From: Corynebacterium sp. J010B-136
GTDB taxonomy: Bacteria; Actinomycetota; Actinomycetes; Mycobacteriales; Mycobacteriaceae
DNA length: 64,000 nucleotides
NCBI RefSeq assembly: GCF_002967075.1
Contig: NZ_PUGE01000003.1
Coordinates: 186,001 to 250,000 of the forward strand
Direction: 5' to 3'
Part shown: positions 20,997 through 30,196 of the stretch, piece after piece
Layout of the letters: each line of letters begins with the position of its first letter
Numbering within the stretch: position 1 is the first letter of the stretch
Program-made: the position numbers and the translations under genes
The notes under the pieces: generated by a model
Seen by the model: the letters and a program-made list of their open reading frames with translations, nothing else
Told to the model about the DNA's origin: nothing
Databases searched by the model: none

Positions 20997-23900
20997 ATGT
21001 CTGTCAAGAATGCTTCCCGCTCGTCACGTCGGCCACGTTCAGGCACTAAGAGTGCGAACCGGTCTCGGCCTGCCCGCGCGCGAAGCGGTTCTGCTACAGA
21101 AACCAAGTTGCAGGTAACGCCAAGCGCTACCAACTCGCACCAGCGAACTGGTAGCGCCTTTGGTGCGGTGGGCAAAGGCCTTAGCAAGGCTGCCGGTGCA
21201 ACTGCCCGAGGTTTAGGAAGCGTAACTCGCTCCTTGGGGGCCGGGATGGCAAGCTTGAAACCGTCATCGGATTATGACGGAGATAATGATCGGGATTTAC
21301 ACGACCATCAGCTAGAACATGAAAAGGAGTTCGACGACATTACCGACAAGCCGACCCCGCGCAAGCGCCGCAAATCAAGCGTGACTTCAAGGGCGCGTCA
21401 GGAACCCGTGCAAGAAGAGCTTTCTTTGGATGACTTCGACGATGTTGAAGAAGTAGAAGACGATATCGACGAGCCTGATTCTGCGGGCTGGAAGGTATCA
21501 AATCCCGATGCTGTCGGCCTCATCCTTTTGGGGCTTGCGGCCATTGTGGGTGCATCTGTGTGGCTCGATATTGCCGGACCTATTGGCGCAGCTTTGGCGC
21601 AAGGCATCCACTTGGTAATTGGTGCAGGTGCATTGGTACTGCCAATCGCATTGATTGCTTTAGCTCTAGTCCTGATGCTTGATTTAAGCACTCCAGAACG
21701 TGGCATCCCCGTGCGAGTGGTCATTGGTAGCACCATGATTATCGTGGCGATGCTCGGATTGATTCACCTATTTGCAGGCAATCCTGGTGAATGGGCCGAT
21801 CGAATTGCAGCAGGCGGCGCAGTCGGTGCGTGGACGGGTGGCCTGCTGGCAGCTGGTTTCTCCTCCTATGTTGCGGTTCCACTTCTGCTTTTGGTCATTG
21901 TGTATGGTGCTTTGCGCGTAACCGGGATTACCGTGCGTGAAGCAGCCGACTTTATTAGCGCACGCATTAAGGCGCTGATTAATGGCGAAAAGACCGAAGA
22001 AGACTTCGATGATGAAGACGAAGATCTTTATGGCTCCGTCAGCAATGACATCGAAGATATCGAAAGAGGTCGTGAGCGCCCACGGACTGCCAGGATTACC
22101 CCACGCGTTAGTCCTCGTCCTGCGCCACGCAGCCCTATGGATGCATATCCAACCTCTGCGCCGGAGCCTGGCCGTTATCCGGTCGATGAAAAGCCATCAG
22201 AAACCGATACGCAGATTTTGCCCGCGATGACTACGCCGGCTAAAGCACCAAAGCCTGCTGCGCCAGTTTCTCCTCCGACTCCGGAGTCGACGCAGGTGAT
22301 CAATAAATCCAAGCCTGCTCCTGCTGAAGCCGAATCTGATTCCAGCGATGTTGTTTCCTCCTCGCAAGAAGCTATGCGCCAAGCTATCTTGGCGCGCTCT
22401 GGTGTGGATCCAGTAACCGGAAAACCATCAGCTGAGCCAGAGTCGGAAGATGACGCAGCGACTGCTGGCAGTGACTCGGTTGCCTTTGAAGCACCCGATT
22501 ATGACATCCCAGAGACGAACCTTTTGACTCCAGGCTCGCCATCGAAGGAACGCACCGAAGTCAACGATCGCACCATTGAGGCGATCACCGATGTGTTTGC
22601 GGAATTTAAGATCGATGCCGCTGTCACTGGTTTCAGCCGTGGTCCTACAGTCACACGCTATGAAATTGAGTTGGGCCCTGGTGTGAAGGTTTCGAAGATT
22701 ACGAACCTCCAGTCGAACCTGGCCTATGCCGTAGCTACCGAAAATGTCCGTCTTCTCACGCCAATTCCAGGTAAATCGGCGGTGGGTATTGAGGTACCTA
22801 ACCCAGATCGCGAAATGGTACGTCTGCGTGAGGTGCTTGAAGCTCCTGCCACGATCTCGGATCATGATCCGATGCTTATCGGTCTGGGCAAGGATATCGA
22901 AGGTGAGTTCATCTCGGCTTCCGTGCAGAAGATGCCTCACCTTCTGGTAGCGGGTGCTACGGGTTCTGGTAAATCGGCATTCGTTAACTCGATGTTGGTA
23001 TCTTTGCTTACGCGCGCCACGCCAGAAGATGTTCGCATGATCTTGGTAGACCCGAAGATGGTGGAATTGACACCATATGAGGGAATCCCACACCTGATTA
23101 CGCCAATTATCACCCAACCAAAGAAGGCAGCAGCTGCCCTGCAGTGGTTAGTAGAAGAGATGGAACAGCGCTACATGGACATGAAGTCCGCGCGCGTGCG
23201 TCACATCAAGGACTTCAACCGCAAGGTACGTTCTGGTGAGCTGACGGCTCCTCCTGGATCACAACGCGAGATGCGGCCATACCCATTCATTGTCTGTGTC
23301 GTTGATGAGTTGGCGGACTTGATGATGACTGCGCCGAAGGAAATTGAAGATTCCATCGTGCGTATTACCCAGAAGGCTCGTGCCGCAGGTATTCACTTGG
23401 TACTGGCAACCCAGCGACCTTCCGTCGACGTTGTTACTGGTTTGATCAAGACGAACGTGCCTTCGCGTTTGGCTTTTGCTACCTCGTCGCTGACTGACTC
23501 TCGAGTTATCTTGGACCAGGGCGGTGCGGAAAAGCTTATCGGTATGGGCGATGCCTTGTTCATCCCGCAGGGCGGACGTCCCGTGCGTGTCCAGGGTGCA
23601 TTCGTCTCCGATGAGGAAGTCCAGGCCGTTGTCGAAGCCGCGAAGACACAGGCACAGCCTAACTACACCGAGGGTGTGACTGAGGAGAAGGCATCGGCAG
23701 CCAAGAAGGAAATCGATGACGACATCGGCAAGGATATGGATGACTTGCTCGAGGCAGTTGACTTGGTAGTTACCTCGCAGCTGGGTTCGACTTCGATGCT
23801 GCAGCGAAAGTTGCGCATTGGTTTTGCGAAGGCTGGTCGTTTGATGGACTTGATGGAATCGCGCGGAGTAGTTGGGCCTTCCGAAGGTTCGAAGGCACGT

Positions 23901-24083
23901 GAGGTGCTGGTTAAACCGGAAGAGCTGGAAACCATTGTGTGGATGATTAAGGGAGCAGACCCTGCTGAAGCTCCGAAGGAAGTCCAAGAGGAGATGGCGG
24001 CTGAAGCCGAGGCATCATCTGACGATGAACCAGATACGAACACGGTTCAAGCTACATATAACCCAACCTCAGGTGCTTTCTAG
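20997..24083 (+). CDS. ftsK: DNA translocase FtsK
   Basis: Septal ATPase that pumps chromosome termini into daughter cells. About 1028 aa. A basic Ser/Arg-rich N-terminus is followed by 4-5 membrane helices (about residues 165-310), an acidic/proline-rich linker, then the RecA-like motor with Walker A GATGSGKS near 653-660 and Walker [11 protein letters not shown] near 770. The C-terminal gamma winged helix (about 915-980) contains the [12 protein letters not shown] motif that reads KOPS-like sites. An upstream GTG at 20952 is in frame, but neither start has a good ribosome site; the ATG at 20997 may be near-leaderless. Confidence 0.95.
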   Translation: MSVKNASRSSRRPRSGTKSANRSRPARARSGSATETKLQVTPSATNSHQRTGSAFGAVGKGLSKAAGATARGLGSVTRSLGAGMASLKPSSDYDGDNDRDLHDHQLEHEKEFDDITDKPTPRKRRKSSVTSRARQEPVQEELSLDDFDDVEEVEDDIDEPDSAGWKVSNPDAVGLILLGLAAIVGASVWLDIAGPIGAALAQGIHLVIGAGALVLPIALIALALVLMLDLSTPERGIPVRVVIGSTMIIVAMLGLIHLFAGNPGEWADRIAAGGAVGAWTGGLLAAGFSSYVAVPLLLLVIVYGALRVTGITVREAADFISARIKALINGEKTEEDFDDEDEDLYGSVSNDIEDIERGRERPRTARITPRVSPRPAPRSPMDAYPTSAPEPGRYPVDEKPSETDTQILPAMTTPAKAPKPAAPVSPPTPESTQVINKSKPAPAEAESDSSDVVSSSQEAMRQAILARSGVDPVTGKPSAEPESEDDAATAGSDSVAFEAPDYDIPETNLLTPGSPSKERTEVNDRTIEAITDVFAEFKIDAAVTGFSRGPTVTRYEIELGPGVKVSKITNLQSNLAYAVATENVRLLTPIPGKSAVGIEVPNPDREMVRLREVLEAPATISDHDPMLIGLGKDIEGEFISASVQKMPHLLVAGATGSGKSAFVNSMLVSLLTRATPEDVRMILVDPKMVELTPYEGIPHLITPIITQPKKAAAALQWLVEEMEQRYMDMKSARVRHIKDFNRKVRSGELTAPPGSQREMRPYPFIVCVVDELADLMMTAPKEIEDSIVRITQKARAAGIHLVLATQRPSVDVVTGLIKTNVPSRLAFATSSLTDSRVILDQGGAEKLIGMGDALFIPQGGRPVRVQGAFVSDEEVQAVVEAAKTQAQPNYTEGVTEEKASAAKKEIDDDIGKDMDDLLEAVDLVVTSQLGSTSMLQRKLRIGFAKAGRLMDLMESRGVVGPSEGSKAREVLVKPEELETIVWMIKGADPAEAPKEVQEEMAAEAEASSDDEPDTNTVQATYNPTSGAF

Positions 24084-24097
24084 CTGAAATCAGCACG

Positions 24098-24141
24098 AGC
24101 CCCACCCATCAACCTGACACGTTGATTAGGTGGGGCTTTCG
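24098..24141 (+). terminator. Terminator after ftsK
   Basis: AGCCCCACC..ATCAAC pairs with GTTGAT..GGTGGGGCT (24098-24113 with 24121-24137), followed by TTC and a short pyrimidine run. Lies just before the riboswitch leader. Confidence 0.8.
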
Positions 24142-24157
24142 TGTAAGATGTGACAAG

Positions 24158-24318
24158 TATTGGAGGGGAGTACCCCATAAATCGGCACTGATCGTCAGCA
24201 CGGAAGCATTGATCCACATCACCATTGATGTGTTCTATTTGCTCCCGGTCGTGTCGGCCCACTGAAGTGGGCGGGGGAGACCTCCGGTCAATTTAAGTTT
24301 TTCACAAGACCGGAGGAT
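24158..24318 (+). promoter_or_regulatory. Probable yybP-ykoY (Mn2+) riboswitch with SD-sequestering switch
   Basis: The leader of the TerC gene carries both conserved loops of the yybP-ykoY class: GGGGAGTA at 24166-24173 and GGGGGAGACC at 24273-24282. A middle hairpin CGGCCCACTGAAGTGGGC is also visible. CCTCCGGTC (24281-24289) is a perfect complement of GACCGGAGG (24308-24316), which contains the ribosome binding site, while GGAGG at 24162-24166 could pair with the same CCTCC to close the aptamer. I infer that Mn2+ binding closes P1 and frees the ribosome site, turning translation on. No T run follows the 3' hairpin, so control is probably translational. Confidence 0.8.
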
Positions 24319-24324
24319 AAAACC

Positions 24325-25449
24325 ATGGGTGTACCTTTGTGGATCTGGCTGATAACCGGTGCGGTTATCGCAGGATTTTTCATTTTCGACTTTTATTCGC
24401 ACGTTAAGACGCCGCACGAGCCATCCCTGAAAGAATCAGGTACGTGGACTGCCTTCTACGTTGCCATTGCGCTGCTCTTTGGCCTTTTGGTGTGGGGCCT
24501 GTGGGACCATGAGCACGCACTGCAGTACTACACGGGTTATGTGACAGAGAAGGCTCTGTCAGTAGATAACCTCTTTGTCTTCGCCCTGATTATGGGTGCG
24601 TTTAAGATTCCGCGTAAGTACCAGCAAAAGGTGCTACTGATCGGCATCGTTTTGGCGCTGGTGTTCCGCCTCGTATTCATTTTGCTTGGTGCAGCAGTCA
24701 TCGCTGCATGGTCTGATGTATTCTACCTCTTCGCGTTGTTCCTGCTGTTTACCGCTATCAAGCTCGTCATTGATGAGATTCGTGGCGCAGAAGAGACCGA
24801 CCCTAACGACATGTTGATCATCAGGTGGTTGCGCAAGGTTATCCACGTAACCCCGCGCTACCACAGCGACAAGCTGACTCACCGCGAAGAATCTGGCCCG
24901 CAGAAGGGCAAGCTGGCCCTGACGCCATTGTTCATCGCATTGGTTGCTATTGGCTTGATTGACATCATGTTCGCGTTTGACTCCATCCCAGCTATTTACG
25001 GTATTACCTCGGAAGCATTCCTGGTATTCACCACCAATGCTTTCTCCTTGATGGGTCTGCGTCAGATGTACTTCTTGCTCGACGGTTTGCTGGACCGATT
25101 GGTGTACCTGTCTTACGGCCTTGGCATCATCCTGGGATTCATCGGTGTGAAGCTGCTGCTGCACGCATTGCACGAAAATAACCTGCCATTTATCAATGGT
25201 GGCGAGAACGTGACCGTCCCAGAGGTCGGCACGGTTACTTCCTTGCTCGTCATCGTCGGTGTCTTGGTCATTACCGTCGTCGCGTCTGTCATCAAAAACA
25301 AGCGCGATGAGGCCCAAGGCGGCATCCAAATCTCTCACAACCACTATGACTGGGACGATGAGGGCAAGCGGATCGTGCGCAACAAGAAGGGTGACCTGGT
25401 TGGTTATGCTTCTGAGCTTCCTGAGAGCGAATTGCCAAACACCAAGTAG
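24325..25449 (+). CDS. TerC/Alx family membrane protein, likely Mn2+ exporter
   Basis: 374 aa, nine or so hydrophobic segments. TerC family hallmark is the acidic intramembrane pattern E-K-A-L-S-V-D-N-L-F-V-F (about residues 74-85) and D-I-M-F-A-F-D-S-I-P-A (about 213-223). Members such as E. coli Alx and Bacillus MeeY/MeeF export Mn2+, and alx is controlled by the same riboswitch class found upstream here. A ribosome site GGAGG at 24312-24316 precedes ATG by 8 nt and is the element sequestered in the leader. The name TerC refers to tellurium resistance, but nothing here points to tellurite. Confidence 0.88.
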   Translation: MGVPLWIWLITGAVIAGFFIFDFYSHVKTPHEPSLKESGTWTAFYVAIALLFGLLVWGLWDHEHALQYYTGYVTEKALSVDNLFVFALIMGAFKIPRKYQQKVLLIGIVLALVFRLVFILLGAAVIAAWSDVFYLFALFLLFTAIKLVIDEIRGAEETDPNDMLIIRWLRKVIHVTPRYHSDKLTHREESGPQKGKLALTPLFIALVAIGLIDIMFAFDSIPAIYGITSEAFLVFTTNAFSLMGLRQMYFLLDGLLDRLVYLSYGLGIILGFIGVKLLLHALHENNLPFINGGENVTVPEVGTVTSLLVIVGVLVITVVASVIKNKRDEAQGGIQISHNHYDWDDEGKRIVRNKKGDLVGYASELPESELPNTK

Positions 25450-25478
25450 ATTGGTCGCTTTAGGGCTTTAAACCAAAG

Positions 25479-25520
25479 AGTCGGCCACTATTGCATGCTG
25501 CAGTAGTGCCCGACTTTTTC
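25479..25520 (+). terminator. Terminator after the TerC gene
   Basis: AGTCGG-CCACTA (25479-25490) pairs with TAGTG-CCCGACT (25504-25515), followed by TTTTTC. Confidence 0.8.
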
Positions 25521-25563
25521 TATGTTTGTGGCGATCTAGTCTAGTGAAACTGAGTGTGTTGCC

Positions 25564-25857
25564 CTAGATTTCAAAGGACGCGGTAACAGGACCCCACTCA
25601 CGAATCTCCCGCTTGTGCACAATTTCCTCGGTCCAGAAAGGGTCTCCGTCCATGATGGTGATGGCATCTTCGACCGTGGAACCTTCAGCAAGTTTGACGA
25701 TGATGAGGGCCCCGCGCTTGGAATCGGTAAAAGGACCGGAGCCCAGGATCTGTTCTTGGCTGTGCAAGACTTCAATAAATTCACGGTGTGCAGGTCGCAC
25801 ATCAGCGAGGCGAGGATGGTTTGCGTTGTATTCATAAAGCACTGCGAAGTATTTCAT
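25564..25857 (-). CDS. YciI family protein
   Basis: 97 aa with the ferredoxin-like YciI fold. Hallmarks: M-K-Y-F-A-V-L-Y start, R-P-A-H-R-E-F with the conserved histidine, G-P-F-T-D, and D-P-F. The start M-K-Y-F at 25857 is typical; the longer frame to 25920 adds unconserved residues. YciI proteins are linked to chlorodienelactone-like chemistry or are uncharacterised. It lies divergent from pgsA with a 69-nt promoter gap. Confidence 0.85.
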   Translation of the reverse strand: MKYFAVLYEYNANHPRLADVRPAHREFIEVLHSQEQILGSGPFTDSKRGALIIVKLAEGSTVEDAITIMDGDPFWTEEIVHKREIREWGPVTASFEI

Positions 25858-25926
25858 CTGTCTGATTGTACGGAAAACTGCGCAGATTTCGGTGGGATCG
25901 TTCATGAATAATTCGAGCACGCTATT

Positions 25927-26505
25927 ATGTCTAGTGTGGGCATTTCAAAAGATAGCGTGAATTCAGGTTCCGGGGCAGCGAAACCTTCCAACTGGAACCT
26001 GCCTAATGTTTTGACCAGTTTGCGTATCTTATTCATCCCCGTTTTCGTGTGGCTGGTGCTCGCTGAACACCAGTGGTGGGCCTTTGGCCTTTTTGCTGTA
26101 CTGATGGCCACAGACAAGCTTGATGGCGACATCGCGCGTGCGCGCGGGCTTATCACTGACTTCGGTAAGATTGCGGACCCTATCGCGGATAAAGCGTTGA
26201 TGACTGCGGCGCTGGTGTCTTTGAATATCATCGGTGCCCTGCCAATTTGGATTACCGTGGTCATCTTGGTTCGGGAATTCGGCATTACCTTGTGGCGCAT
26301 GTGGATGTTGCGCAATGGCAAGGTGGTGCCAGCGTCCAAGGGTGGCAAGCTGAAGACTGTCCTGCAATCACTCGCGGTCGCGCTTTATCTGTGCCCGCTG
26401 CCAGGTTGGATGGATATCCCGTCGTACGTAGTCATGCTCGTTGCAGTGGCCGTTACGGTTGTCACTGGCGTGCAGTATTTGCTGGATGCCAGGAAGCATA
26501 ATTAG
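25927..26505 (+). CDS. pgsA: CDP-alcohol phosphatidyltransferase, PgsA type
   Basis: Membrane enzyme making phosphatidylglycerol phosphate from CDP-diacylglycerol and glycerol-3-phosphate. 192 aa with the CDP-alcohol signature D-K-L-D-G-D-I-A-R-A-R-x8-G-K-I-x-D-P-x-x-D-K (about residues 62-84) and four to six membrane helices. N-P-N-x-L-T-x-x-R motif (WNLPNVLTSLRI) precedes it. ATG at 25927; GTG at 25936 is an alternative. The next gene starts directly after the stop, a conserved pgsA-cinA-clgR order in mycolata. Confidence 0.93.
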   Translation: MSSVGISKDSVNSGSGAAKPSNWNLPNVLTSLRILFIPVFVWLVLAEHQWWAFGLFAVLMATDKLDGDIARARGLITDFGKIADPIADKALMTAALVSLNIIGALPIWITVVILVREFGITLWRMWMLRNGKVVPASKGGKLKTVLQSLAVALYLCPLPGWMDIPSYVVMLVAVAVTVVTGVQYLLDARKHN

Positions 26506-26985
26506 ATGCTTGCTACGAAGGTCGTTCAGCAGTTAGCTTCGCGCGGGGAGACCCTTGCCTTCTGTGAGTCGCTTTCAGCGGGGCTGGCCAGTGCCACTAT
26601 CGCGCAGGTGCCAGGTGCATCGGCGGTTTTGCGCGGTGGGCTAGTAACGTATGCAACTGACCTCAAGGTGGCTTTAGCTCATGTGCCGCAAGAGCTTGTC
26701 GATGAATACGGGGTGGTCTCACCAGAGACCGCTGTTGCTATGGCGAAAGGCACTCGCTTGGTCTGCGATGCAACGTGGGCACTGTCATTGACTGGAGTTG
26801 CCGGGCCAGATTCCCAAGAAGGACATCCGGTGGGGGAAGTCTTTATCGGGTGTGCTGGACCCGACGGTGTCGAAGTAATCCGTGCGCACCATTCCGATGG
26901 TCAGGAATCGCTCCACGGCGACCGCAATGAGATTCGCGCACAGGCTGTCGATTGTGCTCTGGAATTATTATTGAACTGCCTTTGA
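26506..26985 (+). CDS. CinA C-terminal domain protein (PncC-like NMN amidohydrolase)
   Basis: 159 aa, a stand-alone CinA C-terminal (PncC) domain. Family markers A-F-C-E-S-L-S-A-G-L-A (about 16-26) with the catalytic serine/lysine region, Y-G-V-V-S-x-E-T-A-x-A-M-A, and T-G-V-A-G-P (about 102-107) are clear. PncC deamidates nicotinamide mononucleotide in NAD salvage. Many CinA proteins have an extra N-terminal domain, which is absent here. ATG immediately follows the pgsA stop, so translation is coupled. Confidence 0.88.
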   Translation: MLATKVVQQLASRGETLAFCESLSAGLASATIAQVPGASAVLRGGLVTYATDLKVALAHVPQELVDEYGVVSPETAVAMAKGTRLVCDATWALSLTGVAGPDSQEGHPVGEVFIGCAGPDGVEVIRAHHSDGQESLHGDRNEIRAQAVDCALELLLNCL

Positions 26986-27015
26986 CCTCGGTGAAGGTTA
27001 AATTTTTATAGACAT

Positions 27016-27045
27016 GGGAACAAATAGAAGTTAAGCATCGTTGAA
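27016..27045 (+). promoter_or_regulatory. SigH-type ECF promoter of clgR
   Basis: GGGAACA at 27016-27022 and CGTTGAA at 27039-27045 are separated by 16 nt, matching the C. glutamicum SigH consensus (GGGAAT/C-A, then CGTT-A). The start point would fall at or next to the clgR ATG at 27053, giving a leaderless mRNA. clgR of C. glutamicum is known to be SigH-dependent, which supports the call. Confidence 0.65.
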
Positions 27046-27052
27046 ACAAGTA

Positions 27053-27418
27053 ATGAACACTACAACTGCACTCCTCGAAAAAACCACTGGTTCGCATGCA
27101 GCTTCCGCATCACACAGTGCTCGTGTTCGTCATCCCGAGCCCCTGTTGCGTGAAGCACTTGGATTAACGCTGCGTGCCTTCCGCGCTGATAAAGGCGTGA
27201 CCTTACGTGAGCTTGCTGCAAGCGCGCACGTGTCCCCAGGCTATCTCTCTGAGTTGGAGCGTGGCCGCAAGGAAGTCTCCTCTGAGATGCTTGCGGCGGT
27301 GTGCCATGCACTAGAAGCTTCGGTCTCGGATGTTCTCATTGAAGCAGCTGGCAATATGGCGCTGCCGACAGTCAATGAAGAATTAGCTTCGACTGCTCCT
27401 GCTGCTTCTGAAGCCTAA
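27053..27418 (+). CDS. clgR: Clp gene regulator ClgR (XRE family)
   Basis: Transcription activator of ATP-dependent protease genes (clpC, clpP1P2) and of itself in actinobacteria, controlled by heat and oxidative stress and by Clp proteolysis. 121 aa with one helix-turn-helix (L-R-E-L-A-x-x-A-H-V-S-P-G-Y-L-S-E-L-E-R-G-R-K, about 50-72). C-terminal residues A-A-S-E-A are a plausible Clp-degradation end. The upstream TTG at 27041 sits inside the proposed SigH -10 element, so ATG 27053 is preferred. pspA follows, as in mycobacteria. Confidence 0.9.
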   Translation: MNTTTALLEKTTGSHAASASHSARVRHPEPLLREALGLTLRAFRADKGVTLRELAASAHVSPGYLSELERGRKEVSSEMLAAVCHALEASVSDVLIEAAGNMALPTVNEELASTAPAASEA

Positions 27419-27490
27419 GATTTACTTTGTGATGGAACTTAAACCTGATTCGCGCGGCACTGGCAGTAAGATTTAGCTACCATTGTGCCT

Positions 27491-27502
27491 GTAGAATTCT
27501 AC
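27491..27502. promoter_or_regulatory. 12-bp palindrome in the clgR-pspA gap
   Basis: GTAGAATTCTAC is a perfect 12-bp palindrome about 80 nt before the pspA ATG. It is followed by two TAGACTTA repeats (27513-27533 region). It does not match the ClgR consensus I know, so the factor is unknown. Confidence 0.35.
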
Positions 27503-27579
27503 GGTAGTTTTAGACTTAGTAGACTTAAAGTAAACAGACAATCTGAATCTAGAAGATTTTTAATGAAAGGCCTGGGACT

Positions 27580-28422
27580 ATGGCTAACCCGTTCGTGAAG
27601 GCGTGGAACTACCTCATGGCGTTGTTTGACTCCAAGATTGAGGAGCACGCTGACCCTAAGGTACAGATCGAGCAAGCAATTCAAGACGCACAGCGTCAGC
27701 ACCAGGAATTGTCCCAGCAGGCAGCAGCAGTTATTGGTAACCAGCGTCAGCTGGAGATGCAGCTCAACCGCCGCTTAGGCGAGATTGAGAAGCTGCAGGG
27801 CAATACACGTCAGGCACTGGAGTTGGCTGACAAGGCTCGCGCTGATGGCGATGAGAGCAAGGCTGTTGAGTACGAGAACGCAGCTGAAGCATTCGCTGCG
27901 CAGCTAGTTACCGCAGAACAGGCAGTTGAAGACTCCAAGCGTCTGCACGACCAGGCGCTGCAGCAGGCAGATCAGGCGAAGAAGGCAGTTGAACGCAACG
28001 CTGGCACCCTGCGTGAGAAGGTCGCTGAGCGCTCGAAGCTGCTGAGCCAGCTGGAGCAGGCGAAGATGCAGGAGAAGGTATCTGATTCGCTGTCGAGCAT
28101 GAACGAGCTCACCAACACCTCCGGTCCTTCTTTGGACTCTGTGCGTGACAAGATTGAGCGCCGTTACTCGAAGGCTTTGGGCCAGGCGGAGTTGGCATCC
28201 AACTCCGTAGAAGGCCGCATGGCTGAGGTTCAGCAAGCTGGTATCCAGATGGCTGGTCACTCACGCTTGGAGCAGATCCGTGCTGAGATGAACTCTAATA
28301 AGGCAGTGGAATCTGGTTCTTCCGCATCCAACAAGTCGATTGAAGCGGGCGCTAATGATGCAGCTCCTTCAGCTTCTGATGACGCAGTTCAAGCTCGTCT
28401 GCGCGAACTACGCGGTGAGTAG
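27580..28422 (+). CDS. pspA: PspA/IM30 family membrane stress protein
   Basis: 280 aa, largely alpha-helical coiled coil (about residues 25-215) with heptad-like Leu/Ala/Gln spacing, followed by a Ser/Ala/Asn-rich tail. ESCRT-III-related PspA proteins coat and stabilise damaged membranes; mycobacterial PspA (Rv2744c) is regulated by ClgR. ATG with AAAGGCC upstream is moderate. A terminator follows at 28443. The pspA-clgR adjacency predicts an envelope-stress module, although no PspN-like membrane partner is encoded next to it. Confidence 0.88.
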   Translation: MANPFVKAWNYLMALFDSKIEEHADPKVQIEQAIQDAQRQHQELSQQAAAVIGNQRQLEMQLNRRLGEIEKLQGNTRQALELADKARADGDESKAVEYENAAEAFAAQLVTAEQAVEDSKRLHDQALQQADQAKKAVERNAGTLREKVAERSKLLSQLEQAKMQEKVSDSLSSMNELTNTSGPSLDSVRDKIERRYSKALGQAELASNSVEGRMAEVQQAGIQMAGHSRLEQIRAEMNSNKAVESGSSASNKSIEAGANDAAPSASDDAVQARLRELRGE

Positions 28423-28442
28423 AATCTAAGTTCTGCGTAAAT

Positions 28443-28478
28443 AAAAAGACGGTGTCGTTAATCGACATCGTCTTTTTC
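28443..28478 (+). terminator. Terminator after pspA
   Basis: AAAAAGACGgTGTCG (28443-28457) pairs with CGACaTCGTCTTTTT (28463-28477) and the 3' arm is T-rich. Confidence 0.85.
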
Positions 28479-28493
28479 GTGTTCAATGGGGGA

Positions 28494-28672
28494 ATGACGA
28501 CAACGCAGACTTGGCTATTGCCGGCACAAGTAGTGGCCTCAGATCAGCTTTGACCAACCTCGCACTCGCTGCTGGCCACCAAGTAGTAGCAACCACGCGT
28601 CAAAGCACACTTTCCATCGAAGACCCACGTCTTGTTGAGATCCAGCTCGATCCGGCCGATATGCAAGATTGC
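28494..28672 (+). pseudogene. N-terminal fragment of an interrupted short-chain dehydrogenase
   Basis: ATG at 28494 opens MTTTQTWL; a 1-nt loss then shifts frame, and the second frame continues IAGTSSGLRSALTNLALAA and on to L-D-P-A-D-M-Q-D-C. This is the N-terminal Rossmann segment of a classical SDR (T-G-x3-G-x-G would be expected; here the last Gly is Arg). Homology stops about 28672, where the GC-rich island starts. Its C-terminal part is found at 32776-33054. Gene is dead: frameshift, lost glycine and missing middle. Confidence 0.72.
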
Positions 28673-28806
28673 AGGTCAGGAAAATGTGGAACACTCTTCG
28701 GTCCCCGGAGGATGAGGTGCCGGTGTTTTCCTGCAGCGATCGAAACTCTACTCCTCTCGTTGTGCTGACGACAGAATGCCCCTCGGGGTTGCTGGCCAGG
28801 CGGGGA

Positions 28807-29802
28807 TTACTTGACGGTCATGCCGAATGAGTCCGCGATGGTCCGGGCGGTCTGCTTGGCGTAGAGGCCTACCCCGGTGAGTGTGGCGGATCCGGGGCCG
28901 GTCCAGTCGCCGTAACCGACTAGGTGTAGGCCCGGGTATTTCGGGGTGGTGCCGTCCAGGAGCCGGCGCACCGGCCCGAGGGACGGCCGAAACCCGGTAC
29001 ACCAGATCAGATGATTGGCCCGTACTTCGTTGAGGGAGTTAAACATCGGCGTCGCCGCCAACCGTCCGGCGTCGCGGGCAGCGCGCACCTCAGGCAGCAC
29101 GACAATGTCGCCGAGCTCCGAGTCGGCCCCCGGATCGGTCTCGCCGCGCTGGACGGCCAGGGCGCGTTGTCGGTTCCGGCGAAACAGCACCCGTCCGTCG
29201 ACCTCATCGGGCATCCACCGTGGTGGATGGCGGGTATACCAGGTGACTTCGGCAACACCGGTGAGTTCGGCGGCGATCTGCGCGGCGGAGTTCGCCGCCC
29301 CCACCACCGCCACGGACGACCCCCGGAAGGGGCCCGCCCCGGGATAGTTCGCGGAATGCCACTGCGTGCCGGTAAACAATCCCGGGTAGGCCGGGACGAA
29401 GGGAGTAGACCAGGTGCCGGTGGCGGCTACGACATGGGGAGCCGTCCACGACCGATCACCGGCGTGGAGGCGGTAGCCTCCATCCACCCGCTCGACGCGG
29501 TCCACGTGCACGGGGCGATCGACGGGGATCCGGTAGCGCTGCTCATAGTCGGCAAGGTAGTCGATGACATGGTCCGACGGTGGGAACCCCTCGTAGGCTG
29601 GCATAGGCTTGCCCGGCAGGCTGGAAAACTCCGCGGTGGAAAACAACGTCATTGATGGCCACACATGCCGCCACGCCCCACCGGCGCCCTCCTGATCGTC
29701 GAGGACCAGGGTGTCCACGCCTGCTCGCAGCAGGTAGTAGGCGGTGGCCAGGCCCGCCTGGCCACCGCCAATAATGATCGCCTCGAAGTGTTTGCTAGTC
29801 AC
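28807..29802 (-). CDS. arsO: ArsO-type flavin-dependent monooxygenase
   Basis: 331 aa, FAD/NADPH monooxygenase of the ArsO family found in arsenic operons of actinobacteria. N-terminal FAD loop GGGQAGLATA (12-21), then a second Rossmann motif V-V-G-A-A-N-S-A (about 166-173) for NADPH. The near-C-terminal L-x-L-V-G-Y-G-D-W segment closes the FAD site. The start is ATG at 29802. arsR begins 33 nt upstream on the same strand, so arsR-arsO form a minus-strand transcript divergent from acr3-arsC. The chemical role of ArsO in arsenic metabolism is not settled. Confidence 0.88.
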   Translation of the reverse strand: MTSKHFEAIIIGGGQAGLATAYYLLRAGVDTLVLDDQEGAGGAWRHVWPSMTLFSTAEFSSLPGKPMPAYEGFPPSDHVIDYLADYEQRYRIPVDRPVHVDRVERVDGGYRLHAGDRSWTAPHVVAATGTWSTPFVPAYPGLFTGTQWHSANYPGAGPFRGSSVAVVGAANSAAQIAAELTGVAEVTWYTRHPPRWMPDEVDGRVLFRRNRQRALAVQRGETDPGADSELGDIVVLPEVRAARDAGRLAATPMFNSLNEVRANHLIWCTGFRPSLGPVRRLLDGTTPKYPGLHLVGYGDWTGPGSATLTGVGLYAKQTARTIADSFGMTVK

Positions 29803-29835
29803 GTGTGTGATCGTCTCCTGCTCGTCGGTGGTGGT

Positions 29836-30183
29836 TCAGTCCATCTGCAACACGGTGCGCAGCTCCGCGAACAGCTCCGGGCGCACCTGATGGGTCACCA
29901 TCCGGCCGACCCGGACCTTGTCCAATAACCCGGCCTCGGTCAACCGCTTCAGGTGGTGCGACACGGTCGGCTGACTCAACCCCGACGTCTCTGTCAGCTC
30001 CCCGACGCTGACCGGGCCGCAGCCTTCGGCCGACAACTGCGATAACAAACGCAGGCGGGCGGGATCGGCCAACACCTTGAACAATGTGGCGTAGCGCTCG
30101 GCCTCACCACTGGTCAAGGGGCCAGCACCCAGTGAGCAACAGGCGGATAAGTCCGCCAGCGGGAGAGTCTGCGAGAGTGTCAT
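29836..30183 (-). CDS. arsR: Arsenite-responsive repressor ArsR
   Basis: 115 aa winged-helix ArsR/SmtB repressor. The As(III) site matches the C. glutamicum ArsR1 pattern exactly: C15-C16 in the N-terminal segment L-S-A-C-C-S-L and C55 in A-E-G-C-G-P-V-S-V. Recognition helix L-S-Q-P-T-V-S-H-H-L-K near 70-80. ATG at 30183 is chosen because it gives this numbering; an ATG at 30192 would add MVG. The divergent gap to acr3 holds its perfect inverted-repeat operator. Confidence 0.92.
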   Translation of the reverse strand: MTLSQTLPLADLSACCSLGAGPLTSGEAERYATLFKVLADPARLRLLSQLSAEGCGPVSVGELTETSGLSQPTVSHHLKRLTEAGLLDKVRVGRMVTHQVRPELFAELRTVLQMD

Positions 30184-30196
30184 ACCAACCATCCTA

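Noticed and set aside
29011..29655. 214-codon frame opposite arsO
   Set aside because: Antisense shadow of the FAD monooxygenase; Arg/Gly-rich with no motif.
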